In this document: one piece after another, positions 28,652 through 36,895 of the stretch | Layout of the letters: each line of letters starts with the position of its first letter | How positions within the stretch are numbered: position 1 is the first letter of the stretch | Origin: Actinomycetes bacterium | GTDB lineage: Bacteria; Actinomycetota; Actinomycetes; Mycobacteriales; Mycobacteriaceae | NCBI GenBank assembly: GCA_022601135.1 | Contig: JAHZJB010000094.1 | Location: 1 to 47,492 of the forward strand | Reading direction: 5' to 3' | DNA: 47,492 nucleotides | Made by a program: the position numbers and the translations under genes | Notes under the pieces: model-generated | Seen by the model: only the letters and a program-made list of their open reading frames with translations | What the model was told of the DNA's origin: nothing | Databases searched by the model: none

Positions 28652-29644
28652 TCAGTCCACCGCCACCGGGCGGTGCTCGATCAGGTCGCGCACTCCGCCG
28701 GTACCGAGGCGCCCGCGGAACGCCTGCACGGTGTAGCCGATGACGGTCGCGTCGGTGTGCGCCCGCACCGTCGCGCTGCGCGGGAGGTGAAACAGTGGTC
28801 CGATTTCCCCGAAGTAGTCACCGGGTCCGGCCACCTTGAGAAGTTCTTCTTCGCCACCGGGCAATTCGCGCACCATCTCGACCTCACCCTCGGAGACTAC
28901 GTAGATCAGGTCGCCCATCGTGCCCTGTTCGAAGAGCACCTCACCGGCTTCCAGTTCCACGGCCTGGGGCTCCCGGTCCGTCGTCGCGAACTCCGGCACC
29001 AGTTCGACGATGCGATCTGCCAACGGCAGCATCCGGTTGTCGTGGGTGGCGACGATGACCATCCGGTCACCGCTGGCGAGTTCGCGGATCAGCCGCAGCA
29101 CCTCTTCGACCTGGATGAAGTCCAGGTGCGCGGTGGGCTCGTCGGCCAGTATCAGTGGCGGGTCCAAGGCGATCGCGCGCGCCACTGCGACGCGCTGCTG
29201 CTGTCCACCGCTCAAATCCCCAGGATGGTGGGCCATTCGGTCCTTCAGGCCGACACGGGTGAGCAGCTCGGTTGCCTTTTCGCGCGCTGCCCGGCCCGAC
29301 ATGCCGGCCGCGCGCATCGGCACCGTCACGTTCTCCAGCGCGGTGAGGCTGGGCACCAGGTTGAACGCCTGAAATACGATGCCCACCGTTTCGCGCCGGT
29401 AGGCCGCGAGCCCGCGATCGTCGAGGGCGGTGACCTCGACGTCGCCGAACTTGATCGCCCCCTCATGCGGGTGCAGGATGCCGCCCAGGCAGGACAACAA
29501 TGTCGTCTTGCCGCAGCCGCTGGGACCCAGCAGGATCACCAGCGATCCGGCAGCCACATCGAGGTTGAAGTGGTCGATCGGCCGGACGGCTTGTCCGCCC
29601 ATGGAGTACTCGACCACGAGGTCCTGGATCGACAGATCGCCCAC
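28652..29644 (-). CDS. ABC transporter ATPase fused to a cyclic-nucleotide-binding domain
   Basis: LolD/MacB-type ATPase that energises the permease encoded just upstream. Residues 1-215 are the nucleotide-binding domain, with Walker A GPSGCGKTT (40-48), signature LSGGQQQR (144-151), Walker B LILADEP (164-170) and the H-loop ATHD. Residues about 228-318 are a cNMP-binding domain whose phosphate-binding cassette keeps FGE (278-280) and PRSATV (288-293), the Glu and Arg that hold the cyclic phosphate. At 330 aa it has the architecture of M. tuberculosis Rv2564, misnamed GlnQ. The GTG start comes 2 nt after the permease stop. cAMP control of transport is inferred. Confidence 0.93.
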   Translation of the reverse strand: MGDLSIQDLVVEYSMGGQAVRPIDHFNLDVAAGSLVILLGPSGCGKTTLLSCLGGILHPHEGAIKFGDVEVTALDDRGLAAYRRETVGIVFQAFNLVPSLTALENVTVPMRAAGMSGRAAREKATELLTRVGLKDRMAHHPGDLSGGQQQRVAVARAIALDPPLILADEPTAHLDFIQVEEVLRLIRELASGDRMVIVATHDNRMLPLADRIVELVPEFATTDREPQAVELEAGEVLFEQGTMGDLIYVVSEGEVEMVRELPGGEEELLKVAGPGDYFGEIGPLFHLPRSATVRAHTDATVIGYTVQAFRGRLGTGGVRDLIEHRPVAVD

Positions 29645-29646
29645 GG

Positions 29647-30696
29647 TTAGGGACCTCCGAATGCCAGCGCGGGATCGACGGACACCGCGCGGTGAAGCCC
29701 GGTGGCGCTGGCCACCAGGCCGATCACTACAGCGAGCACGGGTAGTGCGACGAAGGCTTCGCCGGGGACGATGACCTGCATCGGGAACAGCGGTGCGAGC
29801 ATCTTCGACAGCACGACGCCCACGCCCGCGGCCAGCATCGCCACGATGACCGACTGCATCGCCAGCCCGGCGGCGACGTCCCGGGTCGGGACGCCGATCG
29901 CCTTGAAGACCGCGAAGTCGCGCAGCCGCTCAAGCGCCGAGAGATAGATCACCGAACCCACGATCAATGCCGCCACGATCCACAGCAGAACCGCGACTAT
30001 CGTGATCGCATCGACGGCGACCTTGAGTGGCCGCATCAGATCGGCGACTGCGCCGTCTCGGTCGAAGGCGCGAAGTCCGTCCGGAACGTCGTCGATTTCA
30101 CCCCGGATCCCGATCGATGCGACCAGCGGCTGACCCCCGTACACCAGGTCCTGGGCACCTCGGGTGGTGAAGAAGATGTTGGGCAGGTTGGCCAGCGCGG
30201 TGGAGTTCTCCACGATGCCGACGATGCGCAATGTGGTCGATGCGATTTCGATGTCGTCGCCGACCTGACGCTTGAGCGAGCTCGAGACGGCGACCTCATC
30301 GGGGGTCGCCGGTGCCCGACCTTCCACCGTGTCCGGCATGCCGGGGCCGTCTTCGGGTGCGCCGAACAGGTTGGCATTGCGGGTCGATTCACCCTCGGTG
30401 ATGGTGCCGCCCGCGTAGGCCAGCGGGGCGGCGGTGTCCACTCCGGATAGGGCGGCAATACGCTGGAGGTCGGTCGGCGCGAACGGAGTCGCCCCGACAA
30501 ACGGGCCGGAAGCGCCGGCCTTGACCAGGAATGTATCGACGCCGAGCGCGTCGACGGTCCGTTCGGCCTCCACCCGGAAGCCGTTCGCGAGCCCGGTCAG
30601 GACCAGCGTCATCGCGAAGATGATGGCAGTGCTGAGAACGGCGATGATAAAGCGTCGTTTCCGCCACTGCATGTCGCGCAGTGCGGCGATCAGCAT
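29647..30696 (-). CDS. MacB/FtsX-type ABC transporter permease
   Basis: Membrane subunit of 349 aa. It has an N-terminal hydrophobic segment (about 14-38), a large extracytoplasmic domain of about 190 residues, then three segments (about 230-255, 275-300 and 315-338) with the FtsX signature ALERLRDFAVFKAIGVPTRDV. This layout moves lipids or hydrophobic compounds, or transmits force, and is not used for amino-acid uptake. It pairs with the ATPase (stop and start 2 nt apart). The ATG lies 7 nt after TAATCT, so it may also have its own leaderless promoter inside the end of the sulfatase gene. It resembles Rv2563 from memory. Confidence 0.9.
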   Translation of the reverse strand: MLIAALRDMQWRKRRFIIAVLSTAIIFAMTLVLTGLANGFRVEAERTVDALGVDTFLVKAGASGPFVGATPFAPTDLQRIAALSGVDTAAPLAYAGGTITEGESTRNANLFGAPEDGPGMPDTVEGRAPATPDEVAVSSSLKRQVGDDIEIASTTLRIVGIVENSTALANLPNIFFTTRGAQDLVYGGQPLVASIGIRGEIDDVPDGLRAFDRDGAVADLMRPLKVAVDAITIVAVLLWIVAALIVGSVIYLSALERLRDFAVFKAIGVPTRDVAAGLAMQSVIVAMLAAGVGVVLSKMLAPLFPMQVIVPGEAFVALPVLAVVIGLVASATGLHRAVSVDPALAFGGP

Positions 30697-30703
30697 GCCC
30701 GCG

Positions 30704-30709
30704 AGATTA
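30704..30709 (-). promoter_or_regulatory. candidate -10 box of the permease-ATPase pair
   Basis: TAATCT on the minus strand ends 7 nt before the permease ATG and overlaps the last codons of the sulfatase gene, giving a possible internal promoter in the five-gene unit. Confidence 0.45.
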
Positions 30710-32587
30710 CCTGCGCTCGCTGCTTCGCGGGCCGGGTTTGGCTAATAGTTCGCGCACCGCGCGCATGGGTGCCCACCGTGACGATGGGCCGGGGGGACGA
30801 CGGGTGGCATACGGCCAGGGCCGATTGCGCTCGGGAACCGATTCCGCGCGTAGGTGTTTAAGCTGGGCTCGCAGATGGGCACGGAGATCGTGAAGGTCGG
30901 GGTCGGCCCAGCGGTTGTGCGCCTCCACCGCGTCGTCGGTGAGATCGTAGAGCTCCCACTGATCGTCAAGCGGATCGCTGCGGTACATCTGACCGCCCAT
31001 ACCGTCGGCGGCAAGATGACGGATTCCCGGCTCGGTCCAGGTGCCCGGATCATCGAAGGTGCGCACCAGCTTCCATAGATGCCCGGCGCCTCCGGTGACG
31101 GCGGATTCGTCGACCTGCATGACCAGACCCTCAAAATTGGCAGCCGTGTGTGCTGGAATCCGGATACGCAGCGGGGCAGGTGGATTCGACGTCAGCTTCA
31201 ACATACGCGCCATCCCGGAGGCACCGGTGTCGCCTTCGAGCATGTTGTCCCGCGTCATCAGATACACGGCACGACTGCCGTCCGCCGGGGCGCCGCCGAC
31301 GACCGGCATCAGATCGCGCCCCGGCAGCGGGTGCACCTCCGAGAACGACTCCGCCAGTGTGGCCGCAACACCGTCGACGTCAATACCCGCGGCCGACAAC
31401 AGCGTCGGCACCAGGTCCACGTGCGACGTGGGCGCAGTCACGGTGCGCGGGGACGTCGGGTGGCGTCCGATCCGGGCGATCACGAACGGCACCCGGGTTG
31501 CCTCGTCGTAGAGGTTGAACCATTTCTGGTGTAACCCGCCGTGCGCACCCAGGAGGTCGCCATGGTCGGCGGTGCGCACCAGGACGGTGTCCTCCGGCCC
31601 ATTGTCGGCTGTACTGCCGGCGAAGCCCTCGGTGACCGCGCGGCGCACCCGGTCGATCGGGGTATCGACTTCGGCATGCAACCGGTAGTAGAGATCCCGG
31701 TAGCGCTGAGCATTCCGCTGGTAAGTCCGCTCGATGACTCGGGCGGGCCCGTATCCGGAGTAGTAGGCCTCGCGGAAGGCGATCTGGGCGGCCGGTTTGG
31801 TGGAAAGATCTTCATCCTGCGTCGGGGCGGGCGGGATCGGCGGCGGATCCAGGGGTGACGGCCGGATCGGACTGCGTCGTTCCCAGGCCGGAAACAGCAC
31901 GATGTCGTGCGGGTTCACGAAGCTGGCTACCAGTAGGAACGGGCGGAGCGCGGCGGGATCCCCGGCACGGCGCCGCGCGTATCGGTCTTCGAGCCAGGTG
32001 ACGATGCGGTCGGCGATCAGCGGATCGCGGCGGATACCAGCGTCAGCAAGCTTCCCCCCGTGCGGTTCTGGGCCCACCCATCCCGAAAAGCCGTACTGCC
32101 CGAGCGGATCGGCGTCCAGGTAGCGGCGCACAGCCCCGGAGTCGACGACCCCGTGATCGTCGTTGGTGGCCAGTGATTCTCCGGTGTCCGGATCGATCAG
32201 GTCGGCGTGGGTGATGTGCCACTTGCCGTCATAGTGTGTGTCATAACCGGCCGCGCGGAACCAGTTGCCCAGCGTGGGAACTTCGCCGCTGCGCAGCCAG
32301 CGCAGCCGGGAATCGTCGTGTGCTTTGCCGATGCCGTCCGTCTGGGTAACGCCGTGCAAGTCGGGGTAGTGGCCGGTGAAGATGGTCGGACGGCTGGGCA
32401 CGCAGGCCAGCGAGCCGGTGTAATGGCGGACGAAGCTGACACCGTGCTCGTCAAACCACCTTCTGCCGCCTAACTTTTGGTCCCGCCAGGTGCGGACCGA
32501 CTCGGTCTCATAGGGTGGGGCGGCGCGCTCCTCGTCGGTCATCACGATGACGATGTCGGGACGGTGACCGCCGAGAGGGGAAGTCAT
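30707..32587 (-). CDS. sulfatase / phosphonate monoester hydrolase-like
   Basis: Alkaline-phosphatase-superfamily hydrolase of sulfate or phosphonate/phosphate esters, 626 aa. It has the canonical formylglycine motif CVPSR (Cys62), MTDEERA in place of the usual first metal motif DD, GKWHITH in mid-protein, and ADHGDLLGAHG with the second metal pair. The first metal motif DE fits the phosphonate monoester hydrolase side of the family as well as sulfatases. No signal peptide is seen. The ATG overlaps the stop of the SRPBCC gene (ATGA), and the permease gene follows after 10 nt. The substrate is unknown. Confidence 0.87.
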   Translation of the reverse strand: MTSPLGGHRPDIVIVMTDEERAAPPYETESVRTWRDQKLGGRRWFDEHGVSFVRHYTGSLACVPSRPTIFTGHYPDLHGVTQTDGIGKAHDDSRLRWLRSGEVPTLGNWFRAAGYDTHYDGKWHITHADLIDPDTGESLATNDDHGVVDSGAVRRYLDADPLGQYGFSGWVGPEPHGGKLADAGIRRDPLIADRIVTWLEDRYARRRAGDPAALRPFLLVASFVNPHDIVLFPAWERRSPIRPSPLDPPPIPPAPTQDEDLSTKPAAQIAFREAYYSGYGPARVIERTYQRNAQRYRDLYYRLHAEVDTPIDRVRRAVTEGFAGSTADNGPEDTVLVRTADHGDLLGAHGGLHQKWFNLYDEATRVPFVIARIGRHPTSPRTVTAPTSHVDLVPTLLSAAGIDVDGVAATLAESFSEVHPLPGRDLMPVVGGAPADGSRAVYLMTRDNMLEGDTGASGMARMLKLTSNPPAPLRIRIPAHTAANFEGLVMQVDESAVTGGAGHLWKLVRTFDDPGTWTEPGIRHLAADGMGGQMYRSDPLDDQWELYDLTDDAVEAHNRWADPDLHDLRAHLRAQLKHLRAESVPERNRPWPYATRRPPGPSSRWAPMRAVRELLAKPGPRSSERR

Positions 32588-33045
32588 CGGGTCCTTTCTA
32601 GGTGCTTGGCCAACGAGTTCAGCAATTCATCCGATCGTCTTGCCATCAGCCCGGCGAATACTCGTTCGGCGATCGGCCGAAGCGGATTCGGCCGCATCTG
32701 TACGACGCTGGTCAGGGTCACGGTAGTCGGACTACCCGCATGGGAGCGGATATTCCATTGGTTCGACACCGAGAACCATTGCGGAAGGCCCTCGATGTCG
32801 TAGGCGAGCTCGCGCGGCGCGTCGAAAACGGCGATGGTCTCGACGAGTGTGTCGCGGCCCACCTGCACCCGGCGGGACGTCCCGATCGGGTCGTCACGCC
32901 GGCGCAGCAGGCAAGAGTGGTCGATGCCATCGGCCCACCTACTCAGTGCACCGAAGTCGGCGAGCACGTCCCAGATCGCCGACGGGTCGGCGCTGATGGT
33001 GCGGGAGCGGCTGGCGGTGGCCATCTCCCCATCCAACTCGATCAT
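32584..33045 (-). CDS. SRPBCC/START-fold protein (polyketide cyclase-like)
   Basis: A 153-aa protein with the hot-dog-like lipid-binding START fold: TISADPSAIWDVLADFGALSRWADGI is the typical first helix and strand, and a long amphipathic C-terminal helix ends the protein. Such proteins bind hydrophobic ligands or act as small cyclases. The ATG at 33045 overlaps the cyclase stop (ATGA) and its own TGA overlaps the sulfatase ATG, so it is translationally locked between them. ATG 33024 is a possible shorter start. The ligand is unknown. Confidence 0.82.
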   Translation of the reverse strand: MIELDGEMATASRSRTISADPSAIWDVLADFGALSRWADGIDHSCLLRRRDDPIGTSRRVQVGRDTLVETIAVFDAPRELAYDIEGLPQWFSVSNQWNIRSHAGSPTTVTLTSVVQMRPNPLRPIAERVFAGLMARRSDELLNSLAKHLERTR

Positions 33046-34538
33046 GCGTCGGGCCGCGAGGTGAGGTCTTCGGGGACGTCTTGCGAGAGCGAGAGCGGTA
33101 CGTAGATGTCTGTGGTGTCGGACCGCCCCCGCAAGGTCGCCTGCCCGCCTGGCGCCCAGCATTCCCGCTCGGCGGACCCTGCCTGCGCAACCGCCGCGCC
33201 CGAGCTCACTGCTCTGCCGTCGAACTTCTTGGCGCAGTCGGCCAACCGGGCTGCTTCATTCACCGCGTCACCGACAACGGTGTACTCGTAGCGATTCTCG
33301 GCGCCGATGTTGCCCGCGAAGACCGGACCCGCCGAGACGCCGATACCGAAGTCCACCGGAAGACTCCGTAATCGTGCGGCCAGTTCGCGTGCTGTGGACA
33401 GGGCCGCCGCCGCGGGATCGGCGATGCGCAGTGGCGCACCGAACACCGCGAGCGCCGCATCACCCTGGAATTTGTTGATCAACCCGTCCTTCTCGTCGAC
33501 GGCTGCGACCACGATCCGGAAGAATTCGTTGAGTAGCCGCGCGATCTCATGGGGCTCGTGGACGGTGGCCAGTTGCGTCGAATCAACGAGGTCGACGAAC
33601 AGAACCGCCACGTCACGTTCGTCGCCCGAAGGTGACTCGTGATGCTCGACGGCGCGGCGGGCCACTTCCTCGCCGACATGCCGCCCGAACAGGTCGCGGA
33701 GCCGGTCGCGCTCCCGCAGGCCCGCGACCATTCGGTTGAAACCTCTTTGTAGCTGCCCGATCTCAGACCACTCGTAGACATCGATGGTTTGGTCGATTCG
33801 GCCCTTCTCGACACCGGCCATGGCCTGGATCACCTGGTGCACCGGATCAGAAATCGACATTGCGACCACGATCATGGCGCGCAGCCCGAGCATCACCGCG
33901 ACCAGGGCCAAGATCAGCAGGGCGAGTTCTACCGGGGCGGAGCCGTCCAACAACCAGCCGTTGGAACGCAGGATCAGCAACAGCGCGATCGCGGCGCCGG
34001 GCAGCGCCGTGCACACGGTCCACATCAGCAGCAGCCGGCTGCGCACTCCCGGTGCGACTTGGTGCTTGAAGTCGGTTGGTACGCGGGCCAACAGGGGACG
34101 AAGCGTACGGAGGGTGAACAGGAACCCGGTGCACACGCTGGCGATCGCGCCGAACAGGATTGCCGAGGCGATGACGATGGGTACCGCCGGATCGCCGCCG
34201 AGGTTGAGCGGCAGCAGGACGACCGCGGCAATGCCCCACGGTGCGGCGCACAGCGCCCACTGCCGCCCGACGATCTTGGTTGCTGCGCGCAGCTGCGCGT
34301 CGGTGGGCGTCAGTCCGGCGCTGGTCCAGCGCAGTGAGGGCGCGACCATCAGCACCGCGCCCGCGGCCATCGTGATGGTTCCGATGACGCTCACCACCGC
34401 GAATGCGATCACGTTGGCGGTCGTGACGACGCCGGGGCCGATGAGCGACACGACGATTGCCACCACTTCGGCCACTGTCAGCACGTAAGCCGCGGTAAGA
34501 CCGGTCGCGTACCGGATCAGCAGGCGGCGTGGCCTCAC
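33042..34538 (-). CDS. membrane adenylate cyclase, class III, with HAMP domain
   Basis: Makes cAMP from ATP. The 498-aa protein has six hydrophobic segments (to about residue 230), a HAMP linker (about 225-280) and a class III catalytic domain. Metal-binding Asp316 (VDLVDST) and Asp360, the adenine-specifying Lys356 (NKFQGD) and Thr420 (YEYT), and the transition-state residues Asn427 and Arg431 (GDAVNEAAR) are all present, so the enzyme should be active. The Lys/Thr pair fits class IIIb. It resembles the Rv1318c-Rv1320c group. The GTG start lies 6 nt after TACGTT. It is the first gene of a five-gene minus-strand run. Confidence 0.93.
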   Translation of the reverse strand: MRPRRLLIRYATGLTAAYVLTVAEVVAIVVSLIGPGVVTTANVIAFAVVSVIGTITMAAGAVLMVAPSLRWTSAGLTPTDAQLRAATKIVGRQWALCAAPWGIAAVVLLPLNLGGDPAVPIVIASAILFGAIASVCTGFLFTLRTLRPLLARVPTDFKHQVAPGVRSRLLLMWTVCTALPGAAIALLLILRSNGWLLDGSAPVELALLILALVAVMLGLRAMIVVAMSISDPVHQVIQAMAGVEKGRIDQTIDVYEWSEIGQLQRGFNRMVAGLRERDRLRDLFGRHVGEEVARRAVEHHESPSGDERDVAVLFVDLVDSTQLATVHEPHEIARLLNEFFRIVVAAVDEKDGLINKFQGDAALAVFGAPLRIADPAAAALSTARELAARLRSLPVDFGIGVSAGPVFAGNIGAENRYEYTVVGDAVNEAARLADCAKKFDGRAVSSGAAVAQAGSAERECWAPGGQATLRGRSDTTDIYVPLSLSQDVPEDLTSRPDA

Positions 34539-34544
34539 GCGGCG

Positions 34545-34550
34545 AACGTA
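34545..34550 (-). promoter_or_regulatory. candidate -10 box of the cyclase operon (leaderless)
   Basis: TACGTT on the minus strand is followed by 6 nt and the cyclase GTG start. It is 24 bp from the opposing CoA-transferase box. Confidence 0.5.
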
Positions 34551-34574
34551 TCAGGCGTGCGCGGGTGGCGAAGC

Positions 34575-34580
34575 TACCAT
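34575..34580 (+). promoter_or_regulatory. candidate -10 box of the CoA-transferase gene (leaderless)
   Basis: TACCAT is followed by 6 nt and the ATG at 34587. No ribosome site is present. Confidence 0.5.
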
Positions 34581-34586
34581 CCTGGG

Positions 34587-35675
34587 ATGACCGCATCGCT
34601 TGGGCCCTCCGGGGGTCCGCTGGCCGGCATCCGCATCCTCGAGGTCGGGGTGATGCTGGCCGGCCCGTACGCCACGATGGTGCTCGCTGACCTCGGCGCC
34701 GAGGTGATCAAGATCGAGCCGCCGGGCGGGGAGATCTCACGCGAGCTCGGCGACAATTACTTCGCCAGCATGAACCGCAACAAGCAGAGCATCTGCATCG
34801 ACCTGAAGTCGGCGCAGGGCCAACAGCTTCTGGGTGAGCTTGTCACGAATTCCGATGCGCTGCTGGTCAATATGAAGCCCTCGACAGTCCGCCGCCTCGG
34901 CCTGACCTACGAGTCCTTGAAGGAGCACAACGAGCGCATCGTCTGTGTCGCGATGACGGGTTTCGGGCTGGACGGCAACGACGATCCAGCGTTTGACTAC
35001 GTCATTCAGGCCGCTACCGGCGTCGCGGCCATGACCGGCGACCCGAACGGCCCGCCGACCCTGCCCGGGTACTCGGCGGCCGACAACGCCACGGGTCTGG
35101 CGGCCGCGGTGGGCCTGCTGGCCCAGATCGTGTCCGGACGCGGTGGGCAGGTCGAGGTGTCGCTGCGGGATGTCGTGCTGTCGCAGCTGAACTATCGCGC
35201 AGCGGCTTTCCTCAACGATGGGGAAGAACCGTTGCGCTACCCGCTGGGCGCGCATTCCTACTACGTCCCGGCGCAGCTGTTCACGACCGCCGATGGCTAT
35301 CTCGCGCTCTTCATCACCCACGATGGCTTCTGGGCAGCGTTCGCTGCCGAGGCGAACATCGCGGGGTTCTCCACCATGGCCGAGCGCGCCTCGCGCCGCG
35401 CCGAGGTGCTCAAGGTTGTCAGTGCCGCGCTGGCCACCGACACCGCCGTCGGGTGGGAGAACAGACTGCGGCCGTTGGGGATTCCCGTCTCCGCCGTGCG
35501 CACGCTGCCGGAGGCGCTCGCGGCCACGCCTGAGGTCGTGATCACTGCCGGGCAGTTCGAGCAGGTGGGCAGCCCGATCCGGATCGCCGGGTACGAGCCC
35601 GCCTACCGGCCGGCTCCCGGACTCGACGAGCATGCCGACGATTTGGGGGGTGCTTCCAGATCAGGAGTCCGGTGA
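34587..35675 (+). CDS. CaiB/BaiF (family III) CoA-transferase
   Basis: Moves CoA between acyl groups, or acts as an acyl-CoA racemase (MCR-like). The 362-aa protein has the family start LAGIRILEVGVMLAGPYATMVLADLGAEVIKIE, the catalytic Asp137 (FDYVIQA), and a C-terminal half shorter than in formyl-CoA transferase, close to alpha-methylacyl-CoA racemase size. It starts leaderless at ATG 34587; an upstream ATG at 34557 is rejected. Its last 15 nt overlap the end of the convergent epimerase gene. With the dehydrogenase and thiolase nearby it may prepare a carboxylate for beta-oxidation (inference). Confidence 0.9.
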   Translation: MTASLGPSGGPLAGIRILEVGVMLAGPYATMVLADLGAEVIKIEPPGGEISRELGDNYFASMNRNKQSICIDLKSAQGQQLLGELVTNSDALLVNMKPSTVRRLGLTYESLKEHNERIVCVAMTGFGLDGNDDPAFDYVIQAATGVAAMTGDPNGPPTLPGYSAADNATGLAAAVGLLAQIVSGRGGQVEVSLRDVVLSQLNYRAAAFLNDGEEPLRYPLGAHSYYVPAQLFTTADGYLALFITHDGFWAAFAAEANIAGFSTMAERASRRAEVLKVVSAALATDTAVGWENRLRPLGIPVSAVRTLPEALAATPEVVITAGQFEQVGSPIRIAGYEPAYRPAPGLDEHADDLGGASRSGVR

Positions 35676-36722
35676 CGGATCGCCAAGCTTGCGTCGGATC
35701 GCGCCCCACGGATCGGCATACCGGCCCGGTTGCTTCCAATAGGCGGAGCGACGCGTGAGGATCGCCCGGACCGCGGGGGCCGCGATGCGCAACAGATACT
35801 GGGACGGACCCGCCTGCCGTGCTGCTTCGTCGAGCAGCTCCGGCCACGAATAGTGCTGGAAACGTAGGGTTTCCTGGGCGCGGGCGGTATCCATCCAATC
35901 GGTGACAAACCAGCCGTCGTCGCTGTCGGGGTCGCCCCTGCGGCCGATCGGTAAGCCGTCCTTGAGACCTCGCGACGCCGCCAGTGCCGACCCGACCTCG
36001 CCCTGCAGCAGGCGGTGGCTGTCATCACCGGCAATGAGCAAGATTTCGCGGGTGACGTCGGCGGTCGTAGCAGCGGCGAATGCCCACGCGACGTCACGCA
36101 CGTCGACGGTGTGTATTCGGCCGTCGATGGGAAGCGCGCTCTCGAGGTAGAGGGCATCGAGGCGCAGCGGCATGGTCGTGGGGTCCACGCTGAGCACTCC
36201 GCCGAGCCTCAGCACCACCCATTCCAGCGAAGAGTGCCGAACGATCGCGTCGGCTTCGGCTTTGTGCGCGCTGTACAGGTCGACATGCCGCATCGGCATG
36301 TCCGCGGTCACCGGGCCGGTCGCGCGGTAGGGGTTGCGGGCACCGAAAACCGCGTTGCTGGAGGCATGGACGAACCGTGGCGGCGTGGACTGGGCCTCGG
36401 CGATGCCGATCAGCGTGGCCGTGGCGTCGACGTTGATCCTTCTGGCCAGCTGGCGGTTCTGGTAGATCGCCGGCGGAATCATGGCCGCGAGGTGGATGAT
36501 CGCCGCGGGCGCCGTCTGGGAGATGACCCGGGCGGTGTGCCCAGCGTCGGTGAGGTCCACCCATTGGACCGTGACCCCGGCCGGCAGCTTTTCGGCTGCC
36601 TTGCGGTTGGCAGGGGTGTCGAGGTCGGCGACGACGACGTGGCGCCCGAGCTCAGACAAGCGGTGCACGGTCGCCCAGCCGACGAGCCCAAAACCTCCGG
36701 TGACGAGCACCGTTCCCGACAT
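35661..36722 (-). CDS. NAD-dependent epimerase/dehydratase (extended SDR)
   Basis: Rossmann-fold oxidoreductase, 353 aa, with the nucleotide motif TGGFGLVG (8-15), a following acidic VVADLD that favours NAD(H), and the YSAHK catalytic Tyr-Lys pair with upstream SSNAVFG serines. The extended SDR architecture could be a sugar epimerase or a 3-beta-hydroxysteroid-dehydrogenase-like enzyme; the sequence does not decide. The ATG has GGGAG about 7 nt upstream. It is flanked by acyl-CoA genes on the other strand. Confidence 0.88.
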   Translation of the reverse strand: MSGTVLVTGGFGLVGWATVHRLSELGRHVVVADLDTPANRKAAEKLPAGVTVQWVDLTDAGHTARVISQTAPAAIIHLAAMIPPAIYQNRQLARRINVDATATLIGIAEAQSTPPRFVHASSNAVFGARNPYRATGPVTADMPMRHVDLYSAHKAEADAIVRHSSLEWVVLRLGGVLSVDPTTMPLRLDALYLESALPIDGRIHTVDVRDVAWAFAAATTADVTREILLIAGDDSHRLLQGEVGSALAASRGLKDGLPIGRRGDPDSDDGWFVTDWMDTARAQETLRFQHYSWPELLDEAARQAGPSQYLLRIAAPAVRAILTRRSAYWKQPGRYADPWGAIRRKLGDPSPDS

Positions 36723-36895
36723 ATCCGACTCCCGCCCGCGGTCTCCGTGATAAAGATTGAACCTATCCGCTCCACCGGCAGGCCCGACGGGTCCAGTCTC
36801 GCCGACTTCGCGTCCAACGCAGCGGAACTGACCGGGAACAGGGACCGAGCAAGGTTATCGGCACGCGTTGACCACGAGGCCAAGGAGACGCAGGT

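Noticed and set aside
28652..29644. Naming the ABC ATPase glnQ, as in older M. tuberculosis annotation
   Set aside because: The partner is an FtsX/MacB-type permease and no amino-acid-binding protein is present, so glutamine import is unlikely.
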